A stretch of DNA of 64,000 nt from Neopestalotiopsis rosae (lineage: Eukaryota; Ascomycota; Sordariomycetes; Amphisphaeriales; Sporocadaceae), in the NCBI GenBank assembly GCA_023078685.1, contig JALGAS010000001.1:2046001-2110000 (forward strand). Reading direction: 5' to 3'. The notes beneath the pieces were generated by a model that did not search any database, was not told the DNA's origin, and saw only the letters and a list, made by a program, of their open reading frames with translations. The position numbers were made by a program, and so were the translations under genes. This document shows positions 1 through 10,801 of the stretch, one piece after another (the stretch's first letter is position 1; each line of letters opens with the position of its first letter).

Positions 1-1260
1 AGGAGCGCAAACAAGTCTCGCTGTTTATAAGGCTACTGGCATTTCTGTAATTCAGGGTAGCAAAATATTGAACTGGGCCAGCGAGGTGAAAGTCAAAACA
101 ACGCGATATTACGTCAGCTTTCATCCCATTAACACCAAGCACGTCAATATTGGTTGATTCTGTCATTGCTTATGTCGTTCAGATGAAGCGGCGCAATGCT
201 TGGGAAACCCAAGAGATACCGATCCTGACTTTGAGTAGCTGATCCAGGAAAAACTCTTGGTGATGTCTCGTTCAAAGACTTTGAAGTCGCTCCAATTCGG
301 CACCCAGGAAGGCAAATCTGCAAAGTCATATATGTGCTGTCTCGATCCGTCCCTTGTACGGATGAGAAAAGCAAGCGATTGATTTTTCTGGAGCAGAAAT
401 CGGGCCGTACGTAAGTAGACTTGCTCGACACTCAGGCGATAATCTGGTCGCAACAGCTCAGAGGTATCTTCAGGCACTTGAACTTCCGCAGAGATGCCAA
501 GTAAGGCGTAGACCTTGTCTCTTTGATCTGTTGCATGAAACTTGATTGAAGTTGCAGCTAACAGAGCATCAAGTGGCCACTTAGAAGATCGACGAATGTT
601 GGACACTTCATCTACATTTCGCAGTTGTTCTGGTATCTGTGACAGACGAAAAAATCCGTTACGCCGCATCCACGAGGCAGCCCAACCCAGACGATCCCAG
701 CTACAAAGATGGTGTCCGTGGATTATGACTGGGTCTTCTGTTGACACAACGACCTCCTGTATGATCCAAGCCGTTGTAAACCACGGATCTTGGAGTAATA
801 TATTGAATTGAGTTCTTTCCAATCCGGATGATCGAATGATGAGACTTTAGAGTCGGCGTGAAATTCCTTTGAGTAGAGCTTGAATGGAATATCAACAATG
901 CTTTCAACTCCAGGGTTTTGCGATACGCAAACCCGATAAATTTCGTCAATCAATCGCCACGCGCCGGTGCATTCTCCTAGATTGGACCCAAGCCATATAA
1001 ATGTCCGGATCGATTTGGCATATATGCGACCCATCGGTCCCACTTGTAGAGATCGTTCTGAGACGTCGTTTTAATTGATGCATATTTTGTCTATCCATAT
1101 GCGCTGCACCCTTGGAGATCCGGGTCTATCTCTCGCAAATTCTTGAATATGATGAATAGCTGCGGTGAGATCTTGAAGGGGGCTAAGCAACACCGCACAC
1201 AATGGGACGGGTCAACGTCTTATGTAGCAAGGTAAACACAGACAGTCTCTTTCGAGAAGA
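1..1260 (-). pseudogene. Broken HET-domain (heterokaryon incompatibility) gene, runs off left edge
   Basis: HET proteins trigger cell death or incompatibility after fusion of unlike hyphae. Reading leftward, several frames together carry the family order: TRPIVCG near 1210, RIWIDKICIN near 1075-1100, QVGPMGRIYAKS near 1010-1040, WLGSNLGE, then PWFTTAWIIQEV near 750-790 and DQRDKVYALLGI near 500. The path is broken. ICIN is followed by TAA at 1071-1073 where the family has CAA. The frame shifts near 815 (between DWKELNSI and LLQDPWF), near 1190 and near 160, after which NIDVLGVNGMKADVIS follows in another frame to base 1. The C-to-T stop in a CpA context fits RIP. The start near 1260 is approximate. 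The family call is solid, and the gene as read cannot make a whole HET protein. Confidence 0.85.
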
Positions 1261-1948
1261 TTCCTGCGCCATATCTGCCTGCTGGGAACCGAGTGAGCAC
1301 AGAATCTATCCTCATGTTTTGGCTCTGTTGTAGTGAGCGCGTTCTACCTGCACATCGCGGTTATAAGCCTTTCGCTGACGGCTGACCTGATGTGCAGCAG
1401 TATAGAGAGTAGCTCTCTCGCAGATTTATGTTTGGGTGATTGAATCTTTTTTTCCCCCTCCAATTGCTTGTTCGAGACATGTACATATTCTCCCCAGTTT
1501 TTAACCTTCTAGCATTTTTGAGATACAGCCGCTCTACCCGCCATAAACCCAACCATAGAAGCTGTCGAACCAGGTACACCCAAGAAAAACATAGGAGTAA
1601 CGCCAACCAACTAAAAGGTAGCAAAACCCGCATCGGCAAGACCGTCCCTCGTTGCTGTTGCCGCTCTTGCCTAGTCCAAAGGGACAGGTACTCACCGGCG
1701 AGCGCTTTCTCAAGGGGCTTCAGGGCGGAGTGGATAGATACTGAGATAAGTACGTTAGATTGCAATTGAGAAAAATAAAAATAAAAGCCGTGCTATCATC
1801 AAGTTCCTTGATCTAATCCCTTCATAACCGCTGCAGCATAAGAACTTGATTTTTTATGGGACGCGTGATATTTGAGAGGCTCGTTCTTGTAAGGAGCATG
1901 AAACTATAAGTTCTCTCGATTAGATATTGAGCCAAATGATCCATCAAA
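1261..1948. other. No supported gene
   Basis: Open frames overlap on both strands between 1361 and 1769 (134 aa on minus, 109 aa on plus). Neither resembles a family I recognise, and neither has clear introns or a partner exon. I see no repeat shared with the rest of the window. Confidence 0.4.
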
Positions 1949-2422
1949 TCACATACTAACATCATCAGACTTATCTTCGGCCTGCCGATCTCCAACGGCG
2001 CAACGAGCACCGCCCAATCCTACCGGACGAGCCGGGCGTTCCAGGGCAAAGTCATCGCAGTCCCGCATGACCTGCTGGCAGATATCAGACCACTCTTTTT
2101 CGGAGCGGTCGACCTTGCTCACGAGGAAACGGCAGCCAGACCGATCAAAGGCGTCAATAAAGTTACCAGAGCGGTAAATACGCTTCATACGACGGCGGCG
2201 CGACTTGAGCAGCTTGCTGTGGTTCGCTGGGCACGACAGCGAAAAGGCCTGTGCCTCAAAGATATGGCCACAGAGGCAAACATCGGAAAAGATATCGAGA
2301 AACTCGGTGTGCAAACGTAACTGCTGCAGTCGGTAGTGCCCTCCGATAATGGCGCCCCGGTATGCGGTGTACGGGAGCTTTAACGTATGATTGCTTCGTA
2401 TTTTCGTATTTTGGCCCGGCAT
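1949..2422 (-). CDS. Hypothetical 157-aa protein
   Basis: A single uninterrupted frame starts with ATG and has mixed composition: a basic patch (KSRRRRMKRIYR) in the middle, and CLCGHIFEAQAFSLSC, which could hold a Cys/His metal site. The C-terminal tail is acidic and ends DKSDDVSM. I do not recognise the family. It lies alone between a broken HET gene and decayed repeats, so it may be an orphan gene or a chance frame. A further exon to the left cannot be excluded, because an open frame continues at 1822-2010 in another phase. Confidence 0.35.
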   Translation of the reverse strand: MPGQNTKIRSNHTLKLPYTAYRGAIIGGHYRLQQLRLHTEFLDIFSDVCLCGHIFEAQAFSLSCPANHSKLLKSRRRRMKRIYRSGNFIDAFDRSGCRFLVSKVDRSEKEWSDICQQVMRDCDDFALERPARPVGLGGARCAVGDRQAEDKSDDVSM

Positions 2423-2889
2423 GATTGATACTAGGATCGTTTTGAGGATTAGTCGTGGGCTTTAGACGATCAGTCAGTTATGTAAAATGATCGAAAAACT
2501 CCAGTGGATGTATGATGTACTAAGAATAAAACCTAGGAGCCCTGTGAAAAGAATAGCGACTGGTCACGTGGCTTTCGGGACCTCGTAATCCTATCGTATC
2601 AAAATAGGCCTCAGCCTTATGCTCAGCGGAAATGACCCCAAAATGTTCTGTGTAGGACCCATAGCCAATAGTAAAGTGTCAGCCTGACTCTTTATGGTTG
2701 GGCACCTTCCTAGCATTTTAAAAGCAGTCTTAGGCAGCAGGCGGTATCCGGAGTTTCGGTACAGAGAGTACAGCGATGGAAGCGGGTATGGCAATATGAC
2801 TGTATCTCCGTTTTCTGCCAAGTGTACTTTCCAATCGCTGTCCCTGTCTGGTGTGGCAGATCATAATTGCCCGCCCAATCGAAAGCAAT
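2423..2889. other. No supported gene
   Basis: Only short overlapping frames on both strands. The right part grades into the dispersed repeat at 2890-3070. Confidence 0.4.
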
Positions 2890-3070
2890 CAATAGCGCAG
2901 CGGATTGTGGTCATATACCAACACCGGCCAAACCAACCCCAAGCTACATCCAGAAAGCCGGAGCTAGGGCCACAATGACTTCGGTCTGCGGGCGTTTGAT
3001 CCACCCGCCAGGCAAACGTGGTGCGGGCAAGTCGAATGACTGACCGATAAAGCCAATTTAACAAGGCACA
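2890..3070 (-). repeat. Dispersed repeat R3, copy 1 (partner at 27190-27440)
   Basis: The stretch from the TGTGGTCAT region through CCGGAGCTAGGGCCACAAT (2954-2974) and GATCCACCCGCC (about 3000) to GACTGACCGATA (about 3045) matches 27205-27435 base by base, with many transitions. It contains the CCGGAGCTAAGG-type terminal motif found six times in this window. It is a non-coding remnant of a transposon. Confidence 0.7.
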
Positions 3071-3750
3071 ATGACGCGGCCCATGGCTGTCTACGATTGT
3101 TCGATCGTACGTTACTCAGGTACAGGAATCCAGAATTTAATTGTGTACGTGTCTGAGAAGCAATACAGAAGGTCCTCACAATTTAAAACTGCTACTGTAG
3201 AGTGTACACAATATCATAATTCTCGCAGTGAGATCCGTCTCCAAGTTGAAATCAATAGCGGCCGTCTTCTCTCACCTTTTCTTTCCTCCTTACATTAAAG
3301 TGAGTTTCCTTGGCCCATGAGCAATTGGATATAGCAATTGGCCCAAGAGTATTTTTCCTTCTTGACCGCCAATATATGTTTGCTCTCCTTTAAGGGTGCA
3401 TGGCCAAGGTTAAATGGTTGTTCAAAAGCAGCTGGAGTAATACTGGTAGAAATTTGATGTAATGAACTATTGGCCTGGAGAAGTCGTTGTCCAGAGAACG
3501 ACCAGGGTGAACAGCTGGAAGCGCTGTCCTGCATATTATCGGCACTAGCGAACTACTACTATTTCCAAGGCAGCTGTCGTGTAACAAGTTTTCAATGCCC
3601 TCCATCTCGATGTCAGGGTGCCCCTCCTCTGGCTGTCTATAATCGCGAAGGAGGAAGCGTCTAAAAACGACTGCGCGACCCGATCCCATTCCCAAACTCA
3701 GGTCGGTCCTTTGAACGATAAGGCGCCTTGGATTTTGTCTTTAGTCACAG

Positions 3751-3751
<1 letters not shown>
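3071..3751. other. No supported gene
   Basis: Short frames only. The part at 3320-3420 is related to 7040-7130 in reverse orientation and to about 27510-27570 (shared CTTGACCGCCAA...GTTTG pattern), so it is repeat debris. Confidence 0.4.

Positions 3752-3820
<69 letters not shown>
3752..3820. repeat. (CA)n microsatellite, about 34 units
   Basis: An uninterrupted CA dinucleotide run of about 69 bases, followed by ATACAAAC. It is a potential Z-DNA-forming and length-variable site. The histidine/threonine run it encodes in one frame is not a gene. Confidence 0.98.
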
Positions 3821-3825
<5 letters not shown>

Positions 3826-3837
3826 AACAATTTATTA

Positions 3838-4035
3838 CGTCCGGGCTATTCCCCTAGAAGGCAACTAACTCTATAATACACATCCGTTTCTGAAATTTCC
3901 GTCCTGACTCCGTCTTGAGCCCATACGTGAGATCAACCGGTTCCGTATCAATCTATTCTGCTTCATGACATCCTCGTATGATACAATTTGTAAGTGACCA
4001 GCATATCCTGCTTGGAGTCAACTCCTCCAAGTGCT
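3838..4035 (+). repeat. Dispersed repeat R6, copy 1 (partner at 60690-60890)
   Basis: Shares with 60690-60890 the ordered blocks GGCAACTAAC, TTGAGCCCATAC, GACATCC, GTATGATAC, TAAGTGACCAGC and CCTGCTTGGAGT, separated by point changes that are mostly transitions. Same orientation, about 57 kb apart. No coding capacity seen. Confidence 0.75.
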
Positions 4036-5700
4036 GTCACAGTAACAATGCATATTGCCATGACTATCCTGCTGATTATTGTGTGGTTGAGGGGAAGGGT
4101 GGGGTGAAGGGTGGGGTGGAGGGATGATCCCTGGTATACGATTCGTGATTTCGGATAGGCGAGCCACTGTTTTAGTGCCCTGGGGATGACCAGGACCTCT
4201 GACTGGTTGGCGGAAAGACAATGTCGCATCCGCTGAATGTCCCTCTAAGCTATGCCAAATCCGTATGTCAGTTAGACTGACATCCAAATTCGGCCAAAAC
4301 AATGCTCATATGGCCCGGTCTTGCGGCAAGTTCCTATTGGGGGGAATCTGGTTCTTCCACATGTCCTCGACCGACCCCTCTTTGAGAATCCGGACGCCAC
4401 CAGGACCTGCACATAGTCGTGGGGCCGCTCAAAAGCGCCGGCGCCGCCGCTTTGGAAGAGTCGCGCTCTATTCGAGGCCTGAGCCCGTATAGCGTCTATG
4501 AGAAGTCGAAGCTAATTTCAGCGGGAATCAGCGAGAAAGATTCACTCTCAGTGGTCCTGAAAACAGTAATGCAATCCGTCTAGATCAAACTCTCATAGAT
4601 CATACATTTTTCTTTCCACATCACTGGGTTGGTTATTGCTCTTATCCAGGGGGTCCTTCTGATAGAGTTATCACGTGGGGAGATTTGCATTGAACTCCTG
4701 GTTAGATTGTAATTTGCTTCAGCTACTTATTTCAACGAATCTGCCGAGCATGGAACATGCAAATGCGTGGGTCCCGAGCATTCTTGATGCCCTTTCTGAG
4801 TGCAGAACCTCCCTCTTTCTGCCACAATTGCTCGTCCCAAGCACATGGCTCGAGACTGGGGGGCATAGGAGGAGCATCGCTTTGCTTTTCGTAGCCGAAG
4901 ACGTGTTCTAGCCAAGGGATATCTACACAGGGGTGGGTCTGACTGAAACTCCTATTTGGACGGTGAAAAGACAATCTCGTACCCACTGAACCTTTTGTCG
5001 AAGCTATGCTGAATCCGGATGTCAGTCAGACTGACATCCGAATCAGGCGCCTCAAGGTAGGCCAAGGCAATGCAAGGAAGGGGCATTTCTCCCTCCTTGA
5101 CCTATCGAGACAGGCAAGGAGAATGCGTTACGAATTTGCCGTCACTTCTATTGAAGGTGTGTCAAATCTCGTGGACGCGATGGTCTTGCGCCAGCCAATC
5201 GAGGCCCCAGACAATTGCAGTCACAGTAACGACGCATGTTGCTGTGCCTACCTCGCTGAACATGGGTGAAACATCTGATTGTTGTTTTGAATGGATACTG
5301 GAGCTGACTGGGATCTCTGACTGGTTGACCTGCTGAACGTCCCTCGAAGCTATGCCACATACGGATGTCAATCAGACTGACATCCAAATTCGGCCAAACT
5401 AATGTTCGCGTCATTGATTGGAGTAATGACCACAGCGCAGTCAGGATTTCATAAATCTTTCTCATGAAGGGTCATTCATAAGACGGCCGCCTTATCTGGG
5501 GGTCCAAAAAGATCCGAATGGGATGCAACATAATGCGATGGATTATTGCCACGACGAGTCCAAGATGCAAACAGCAGCAATGCTGAGATGCTTCAGTGTA
5601 CCAATTCTGACGTGCTGGGCCTGAATGTATCAAGATCGAATTTCCTACGCTTACATGGACAGCCGTTGCGTCAGTGATCAATTCAAGCATCTATTTCAGC
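4036..5700. repeat. Mosaic of palindrome-bearing repeat R1 (left part)
   Basis: At least three decayed copies lie here. Each has GACTGGTTGGCGGA-like sequence, then TCGAAGCTATGCC, then the palindrome GGATGTCAGTC/GACTGACATCC, then ATTCGGCCA. Palindrome centres are near 4274, 5029 and 5372. A further block with a CACAGTAACNATGCAT core is at about 4040-4060 (reverse) and 5215-5280, and a block with CAGCAGCAATGCTGAGATGC at 5570-5600 recurs at 8175. The palindrome is conserved better than its flanks. The order of blocks is shuffled, as in nested or rearranged elements. No transposase is seen. Confidence 0.75.
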
Positions 5701-5833
5701 CGTAGGTGAAGCATTCAATAGTTACGCTTCGACAAATACACTTGTGGATCGGTTTAAGACCGTCATCTTCAGTTAAGTTTTGCCAATTCAGTATCTTGGC
5801 CAGCGAAACCCTTTGTATAGTCATTACAGTCTA

Positions 5834-6291
5834 CTATTTCGGAACGAACTCGACTACACCAAATTTTCCGCAATCACTAAATGTAATTTCCAGCCGTTGC
5901 TCGTGAGTGCCAGAAACCCAATCGTTCTTTATATCGTCCCAAAGGTAAATAGTAAAGTCGGTGGTTGTGGTGCTCGGGAATGGCTGAGACCCTAGTGCGA
6001 TGGCGGCGTTTATAAAACATTGCAGTTGCGTCGCCGTTGGACAGGACATAGATTTAGCTGATATCATTAGCCTAAGTCAGATCAAGCGGGAACATTCCTA
6101 CCCTTTTGTAAAGCTTCGAGTGCTGATTTCTGCTTTTCGTCTAAATTTTCTGAAGGTTGGTCTGGAAGGTTTGAAAGGAGCTGTTCGAAACTTGATCGTC
6201 CGTTGTGCACGATGGAAAAGCCTGTAATCTGTGCTGCTGCGAATCGTGCCAGTGCATCTTTGAACTTTGGTTCCTCCATTGAGATATTCAA
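5834..6291 (-). CDS. Hypothetical protein, two exons, about 137 aa
   Basis: Two minus-strand frames join across a canonical intron. Exon 1 (6102-6291) begins MNISMEEPKFKDALARF and ends with the codon base before GTAGGAATGT. The 44-nt intron (6058-6101) has GCTAATGAT as branch site and ends TCAG. Exon 2 (5834-6057) continues in frame with AKSMSCPTATQLQCF and ends GKFGVVEFVPK. The second half looks like a small folded domain (TIYLWDDIKNDWVSGTHEQRLEITF). I do not recognise the family. It is an island inside the repeat mosaic. The start ATG is the first in frame, and an upstream exon is possible. Confidence 0.5.
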
Positions 6292-6700
6292 GTTTGTCGT
6301 TTATAGACCAAGTGTACGCATAGGTATTGTGATAGGATAGCAATCAACAGGGAGTACCGTGTATGCCAGGCGCCATTATATAATGGCACATAGTGGAACT
6401 AAATATTGATGGTGGCATTGAACTCTTTGCTGTGCGTGATAGTCTAGTCAGCTCATCCATGATACTTGGAAAAGTGGTTCGAACTAACTCATAGTACAAT
6501 ATTTAGCAAGCGCATCAAATAACCTTCCCAACGTACTATGTATGCAGGAGGTACGTACAGATTGACCTGCGGTGAACGGGGGAGAGCAGGCCCTCCCGTT
6601 GATTATCAGACTGGAGAAAGTATTCCACTAAGCAAGGGTACGGCTTTTCCAATGTTGATCACTGCGGTTGTTTCCTTCTTTACGTGGGCGCGAATCGGGC
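6292..6700. other. No supported gene
   Basis: I see only short frames and no clear repeat match. This stretch probably includes the upstream region of the minus-strand gene that ends at 6291. Confidence 0.35.
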
Positions 6701-8330
6701 AATTGCAGCCACAGCAAAGATGCATGTTGCTGTGGCGATCTCGCTGGACAGGGGTGGGTTGTTTCAAATGGGCGAGCCACTAGCTTATTGTACTGGGGCT
6801 GAGCAGGATCTCCGACTGGTTGGCGGAAATTGCATCCGTTGACCGTCCCTCGAAGCTATACCGAATACGGATGTCAGTCTGACTGACATCCGCATTCGGC
6901 CAGAGTAACGTTTATTCATTGTACATTCTGGCCCATGAGCCTAGCTGATCGCGACTTGGCTTGCCAGATTCGGGTGCGACCGCGTTAGCCGGGATTCAAA
7001 AACGCTTGTATGAACAACAAAACACAATGGATTGATATCATAACAAGTCTTATCCTTAAACAGCAGCACAAACGTATGTTGGCGGTCAAGAAGGAAGAAA
7101 ACTCTGGAGCAACGGTTATGGCCGACAAGAGATCTCAGTTGGCTGGCGAAAGACTGTCGCGTCCACGAAATCTCACACAAGTGCAACTGAAGTGACGGCA
7201 AACTCGCAACGCATCCTCCTTCTCTGTCTAGACAGAGCAAGTATGGGATATAATCTCTCCTTTGTATTTGGCTTGGCCAACTTCGATGCGCCCAATCTGG
7301 ATGTCAGTCTTACTGACGTCCGGATTCATGGGAAAGCGCTGGTATATTCCTTTGTCTTGTGATACTTTCAAGTGTTGGGGTAGCTATCCGTCCAGGCATA
7401 CTCTTCTGGGATACTCCTCTTTAGGATACCCTTCTATTCCACAGACAATAAGGATTCTCTTTCGGAGTTGTATATATGTCATGTAATTCTCCTGAAGTTC
7501 TTGCTTCTAGTGTACTAAACTATCGGGATACGGATCAACGAAATGAGAAAGCGACATGAGGTTGAACATCGTCTAACGACTTCTAAGTATGTAGCTATCC
7601 ATTACGATATGTGATGCACTCTGACAGGACTCTACCAGTGACTGAAATGTAAGATGCGTTTAAGAACTGTATTAAACGATGGTGGCCGTGTAAGGGTTGG
7701 CTCTTGGTAGAGATTTGGACCGAGATTTCTCCTTTTCGGTTTGCTCACCGCCTAATGCAAGTCGCAAAATGACCTTACAGACTGATGTAGCACTACCTTA
7801 GCATTAGACAAGGACATGTTTACTCCCCCAGGTTGACTGCAAGCTCAGAGTGAGCAACGTTGTACGGTTTGTCCGGATCCGACTGGTCGCCATACAAGCC
7901 GGGGTTGGTCAGTCTGATGAAAGCTTCTAGTTGGACGATGGAAAGACAATCTCGTAATCTCCGTCAAAGTCATGCCGTATCCGGATGTCAGTGGAGAATG
8001 GATGAACATTATTCTGGCCGAATTTGGATGTCAGTCAGACCGCCCTGGTCCCGCTGCTCGCGAGTCGGCTTGCCAGATTGGGGTGCGACCGCATTAGTTT
8101 GGGTTGAAAAACGCCTGTATGAACAACACAACGCGATAGATTTTTACCATGACGAGTCTTATCCTCAGACAGCAGCAATCCTGAGATGCCTCAGAGCACC
8201 AATTATGACTTTTCCGCACGACTTCTTTGCGATCCACCACGAAAGCCAATGGAGGGTCTCGATTCTAGACTATCAGCCGAAACAGCTCTTTGTCGTCATC
8301 CCCTGCTTGGGCGCCTGATGATTCAATCCG
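6700..8330. repeat. Mosaic of palindrome-bearing repeat R1 (right part)
   Basis: This part continues the R1 family. Palindrome centres are near 6880 and 7311, and a disrupted copy spans 7980-8040, where 35 bp separate the two arms. The block from GCTTGCCAGATT through GGTGCGACCGC, AAAAACGC, GTATGAACAAC and AGTCTTATCCT occurs at 6958-7060 and again at 8068-8170, in the same order and orientation with C/T and G/A differences. A fragment of repeat R2 lies inside at 7395-7485 in reverse. I see no intact coding region. The open frames here are chance frames inside repeats. Confidence 0.75.
7395..7485 (-). repeat. Repeat R2 fragment, reverse orientation
   Basis: Read on the minus strand, this has the ATTCCGGAAAAGAACCCTTGTTGTCTGTAG-type stretch (diverged here) followed by GAATAGAAGGGTATCC and AGGAGTATCCCAGAAGAGTA-like units, the end pattern of R2 seen at 21.3-21.7 kb and 31.8-32.0 kb. 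Confidence 0.55.
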
Positions 8331-8540
8331 ATGCCAAGATAGGATGTCACGTCGTCGCGCTCTGGGGATCAGACCGCCAGTAAGACAACCCTATATTATC
8401 AGTATCGAGCTTGAAGCGCATGTGTTTACTCCTGTTAACAACCAGGAGAGGATTAGGCATCAAGAACGCACGGACAGGGAGGAAAAACAAGGTTCACCTT
8501 CACGCCGCCACTGGACCTGATCCTGATCTCAGATAGTGCC

Positions 8541-9168
8541 TCATCTCGTATGGCGAGAGGATCTGTTGTTTTGATACTTGATGACCCGTGATACAATAGC
8601 CGGCAAATAGTAGGTTAGTCCATAACTGTTTTGCTGATATCTGGATGACCGTAGCTTTTCGCAGTACAACATATTTTGCATGGCTTCTAGTTTTGTCTTG
8701 ATTCCCTCTTCTTCAATCATATCATCAAACATGACCAAGTCCTCCAGTCTAGTGTCACCGGCATTAGTCGACTATCTGGTGTTGGAAGCTTATGCCCAGT
8801 CTACCAAGCTGCCGTTCATCTCGGTCACTTAGAAAAGGATATCCATGGCATGGTACGACAACAGTTGAACTGATTTTCCTGCCGCGCTGGACCTCGTGTA
8901 TCCGTCCATAAGCACGGCAATCTGCGTAAAAGGGATCTGTGTAATATAGAACCTCTTCCAAGCGAAATGATTCACCGAGTAGCGGGTCCCAATCACAACG
9001 GGTTGTGGAAGGATCAAAAAAGCTGAACCGTGAAGGGAGTTTCAGGGTCATAGCTGATATCGTATCTAATAATGGCTGCATACCACTTTCAGGGCGTACA
9101 ACCGAGACTTGATATCTACTTTGAAGACACGCCTTCTCCGTCCGATTCGATTCCACGGTCAGTATCAA
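8541..9168 (-). pseudogene. FTA2-like gene copy with internal deletion and frameshift
   Basis: On the minus strand the frame from 9168 carries FTA2-family sequence: LKLPSRFSFFDPST, LLGESFRLEEVLYYTDPFYADCRAYGRI, then PCHGYPFLSDRDERQLGRLGI. It corresponds to DPFFAECRAFG and RCYGYAYLHE in the better copy at 9988-10801. After HQIVD the frame meets TAA near 8760. One base over, RLEDLVMFDDMIEEEG follows, matching the region just after IRDLK in the other copy (YDLACFDAM). The middle of the gene, about 90 residues, is therefore missing and the frame is shifted. The N-terminal GPKLFPF part is not seen. A functional product is unlikely. Confidence 0.7.
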
Positions 9169-9987
9169 GTCTCTTGAGCTATTAAATTGGTGAATCCCGG
9201 TGTTTGAACTCGTATATTTTCGGACCGGGGCATAACTTCTTCAACGTCTCAGCACGGTCGAGGCTGTGGGTTGGTTCGGCCATAACTGAGTGCTGTTTTT
9301 CAAAGATGCGAACGCTATGCAGCCATTATGGGAGCAAACAGTTATGGTGAAAATGTGGTGGAGAGCGACATGCTGCTGCTCTTTTGAAAAAAAATTTGAT
9401 CCCGATCGGTATGTCTCGAGGTGACGCGTATGTATGGTTATTCACAACGGGACTGCGATCCACGGGAAAGGGAGCAATCTAGCCAACCACGTATGCTTAC
9501 TGCTACTCATCCTGATTTTCGGACGAGTTTACAACTTTCGCAGCGTTTCAGCCAATCGTCACTCGTGACAAGTGGGCGAAGTTCGGATAGCACGTTGGCA
9601 AATGACTCTCAAGGATTACGCTTTGTTTTCCCCTGGTTGTTTACCCGCGCTTGTATGCTATCTCGTATCTGTTATTTGTGTTCTACGCAGTGGGTTAAAT
9701 GGCATAGGGAGACGCGCAGCGAGAAGCGTGGTTGCGCATCTGAGACGCTGACCTTGTACCCATGGAAACCATTCGTTGGTGGCTATTCGTTGGCGGCGAT
9801 CCGTGCTCAGCACACCGATATTTGAGTCATGGGGCTCGATGCCTCAATTTGCATATGTCGTAATTCGCTGTTTGTGATTCGAAATGGTGCCCAAGCTTGT
9901 TTACCAAATTGGAAAGTCTCGAATCAAAATATCGTACCGAGCCTGCTTGGATATTCCAGAGAGTTTCTTGATTCTGTTATTTGGAAT
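9169..9987. other. Intergenic region between two divergent FTA2-like copies
   Basis: An open frame of 134 aa (9421-9825, plus) has no recognisable family and a composition like random sequence. A small direct repeat of ATTCGTTGG(T/C)GG lies at about 9771-9797. The stretch probably holds the upstream region of the plus-strand FTA2 gene. Confidence 0.4.
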
Positions 9988-10801
9988 ATGATGTCGTCGA
10001 GCCGCGATCAGAACTGCAGCTCAGAATTCCCGCATGATGCGTTGGACTCAGAGAAGACAGGCAAGATGTCGGATTCCATACCAAGTATCAGAGGACCCAA
10101 GCTGTTTCCGTTCAACGAAGATTTTGCCGATGCCCGTTTCATCAAATTGCTGGACACTGAGAATGAGAATGCCTCCACTGGAGGAGCACATAGCCGAGTG
10201 TTCCAAGTGAGTATCAAAGGCAAGATTTTTGCAGTCAAGGTTGTACGTCGAGAGTTCAAGTTTTGTCATCTCACTGACGCTGACAATATCAAAGTTCAAA
10301 TTCGTCGGTATCAACGAGATTCGCCCATTGTTGTTTGGGTACAACACGAAACCTATCAGTGACAACGTTTTTCGACATCAGCTGGACCCTTTTTTCGCCG
10401 AATGTCGGGCATTCGGGCTTCTGTCAGCAGAGAGGAAACACGAAGACCTCGCTGTTCGTTGTTACGGTTATGCGTATCTACACGAGTCCGTAGAGCGCCG
10501 GATTGAACAACAATTCAATATCTATAACTGGAATCGATCATCCGAAAATATGCATGAGCCATTGACGGCTATAGTAAAGGCCTACATCCAATATCATTCG
10601 TGGTACAAACCATCTGAGCTTACTCTTATGAAGAGCCGTCTCGAGCAATTAAACGAATTGGGAATCTACAACATGAACATTCGAAAGGAGAGTTACCTCA
10701 GCGGCAGTCTATACGATTTCAGTAATGCTATTACCGTACCTCATATCGGTCTTTCATTGGATGTTCGTCCGCAGACGTACATCATCCGTGATCTGAAGTA
10801 A
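9988..10801 (+). CDS. FTA2-like (Sim4/kinetochore subunit family) protein, two exons
   Basis: FTA2 is named for a subunit of the fission-yeast Sim4 kinetochore complex. Filamentous fungi carry many FTA2-like paralogues of unknown role. Exon 1 (9988-10242) has GPKLFPFNEDFADARFIKLL, then HSRVFQVSIKGKIFAVKV. The 52-nt intron 10243-10294 (GTACGT...AAAG) is removed in frame. Exon 2 (10295-10801) continues FKFVGINEIRPLLFG, DPFFAECRAFG, VRCYGYAYL, TAIVKAYI, MKSRLEQLNELGIYNMNIRKESY and LDVRPQTYIIRDLK. The joined product is 253 aa. The start could also be the ATG at 10066 (MSDSIPSIRG), which begins just before the conserved part. The fold resembles a shortened kinase-like lobe. A one-base insertion seems to end the protein early (see 10802-11162). 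Confidence 0.75.

Noticed and set aside
3618..3857. Open frame encoding a long Thr/His run
   Set aside because: It is simply the (CA)n microsatellite read in frame; no coding sequence on either side.
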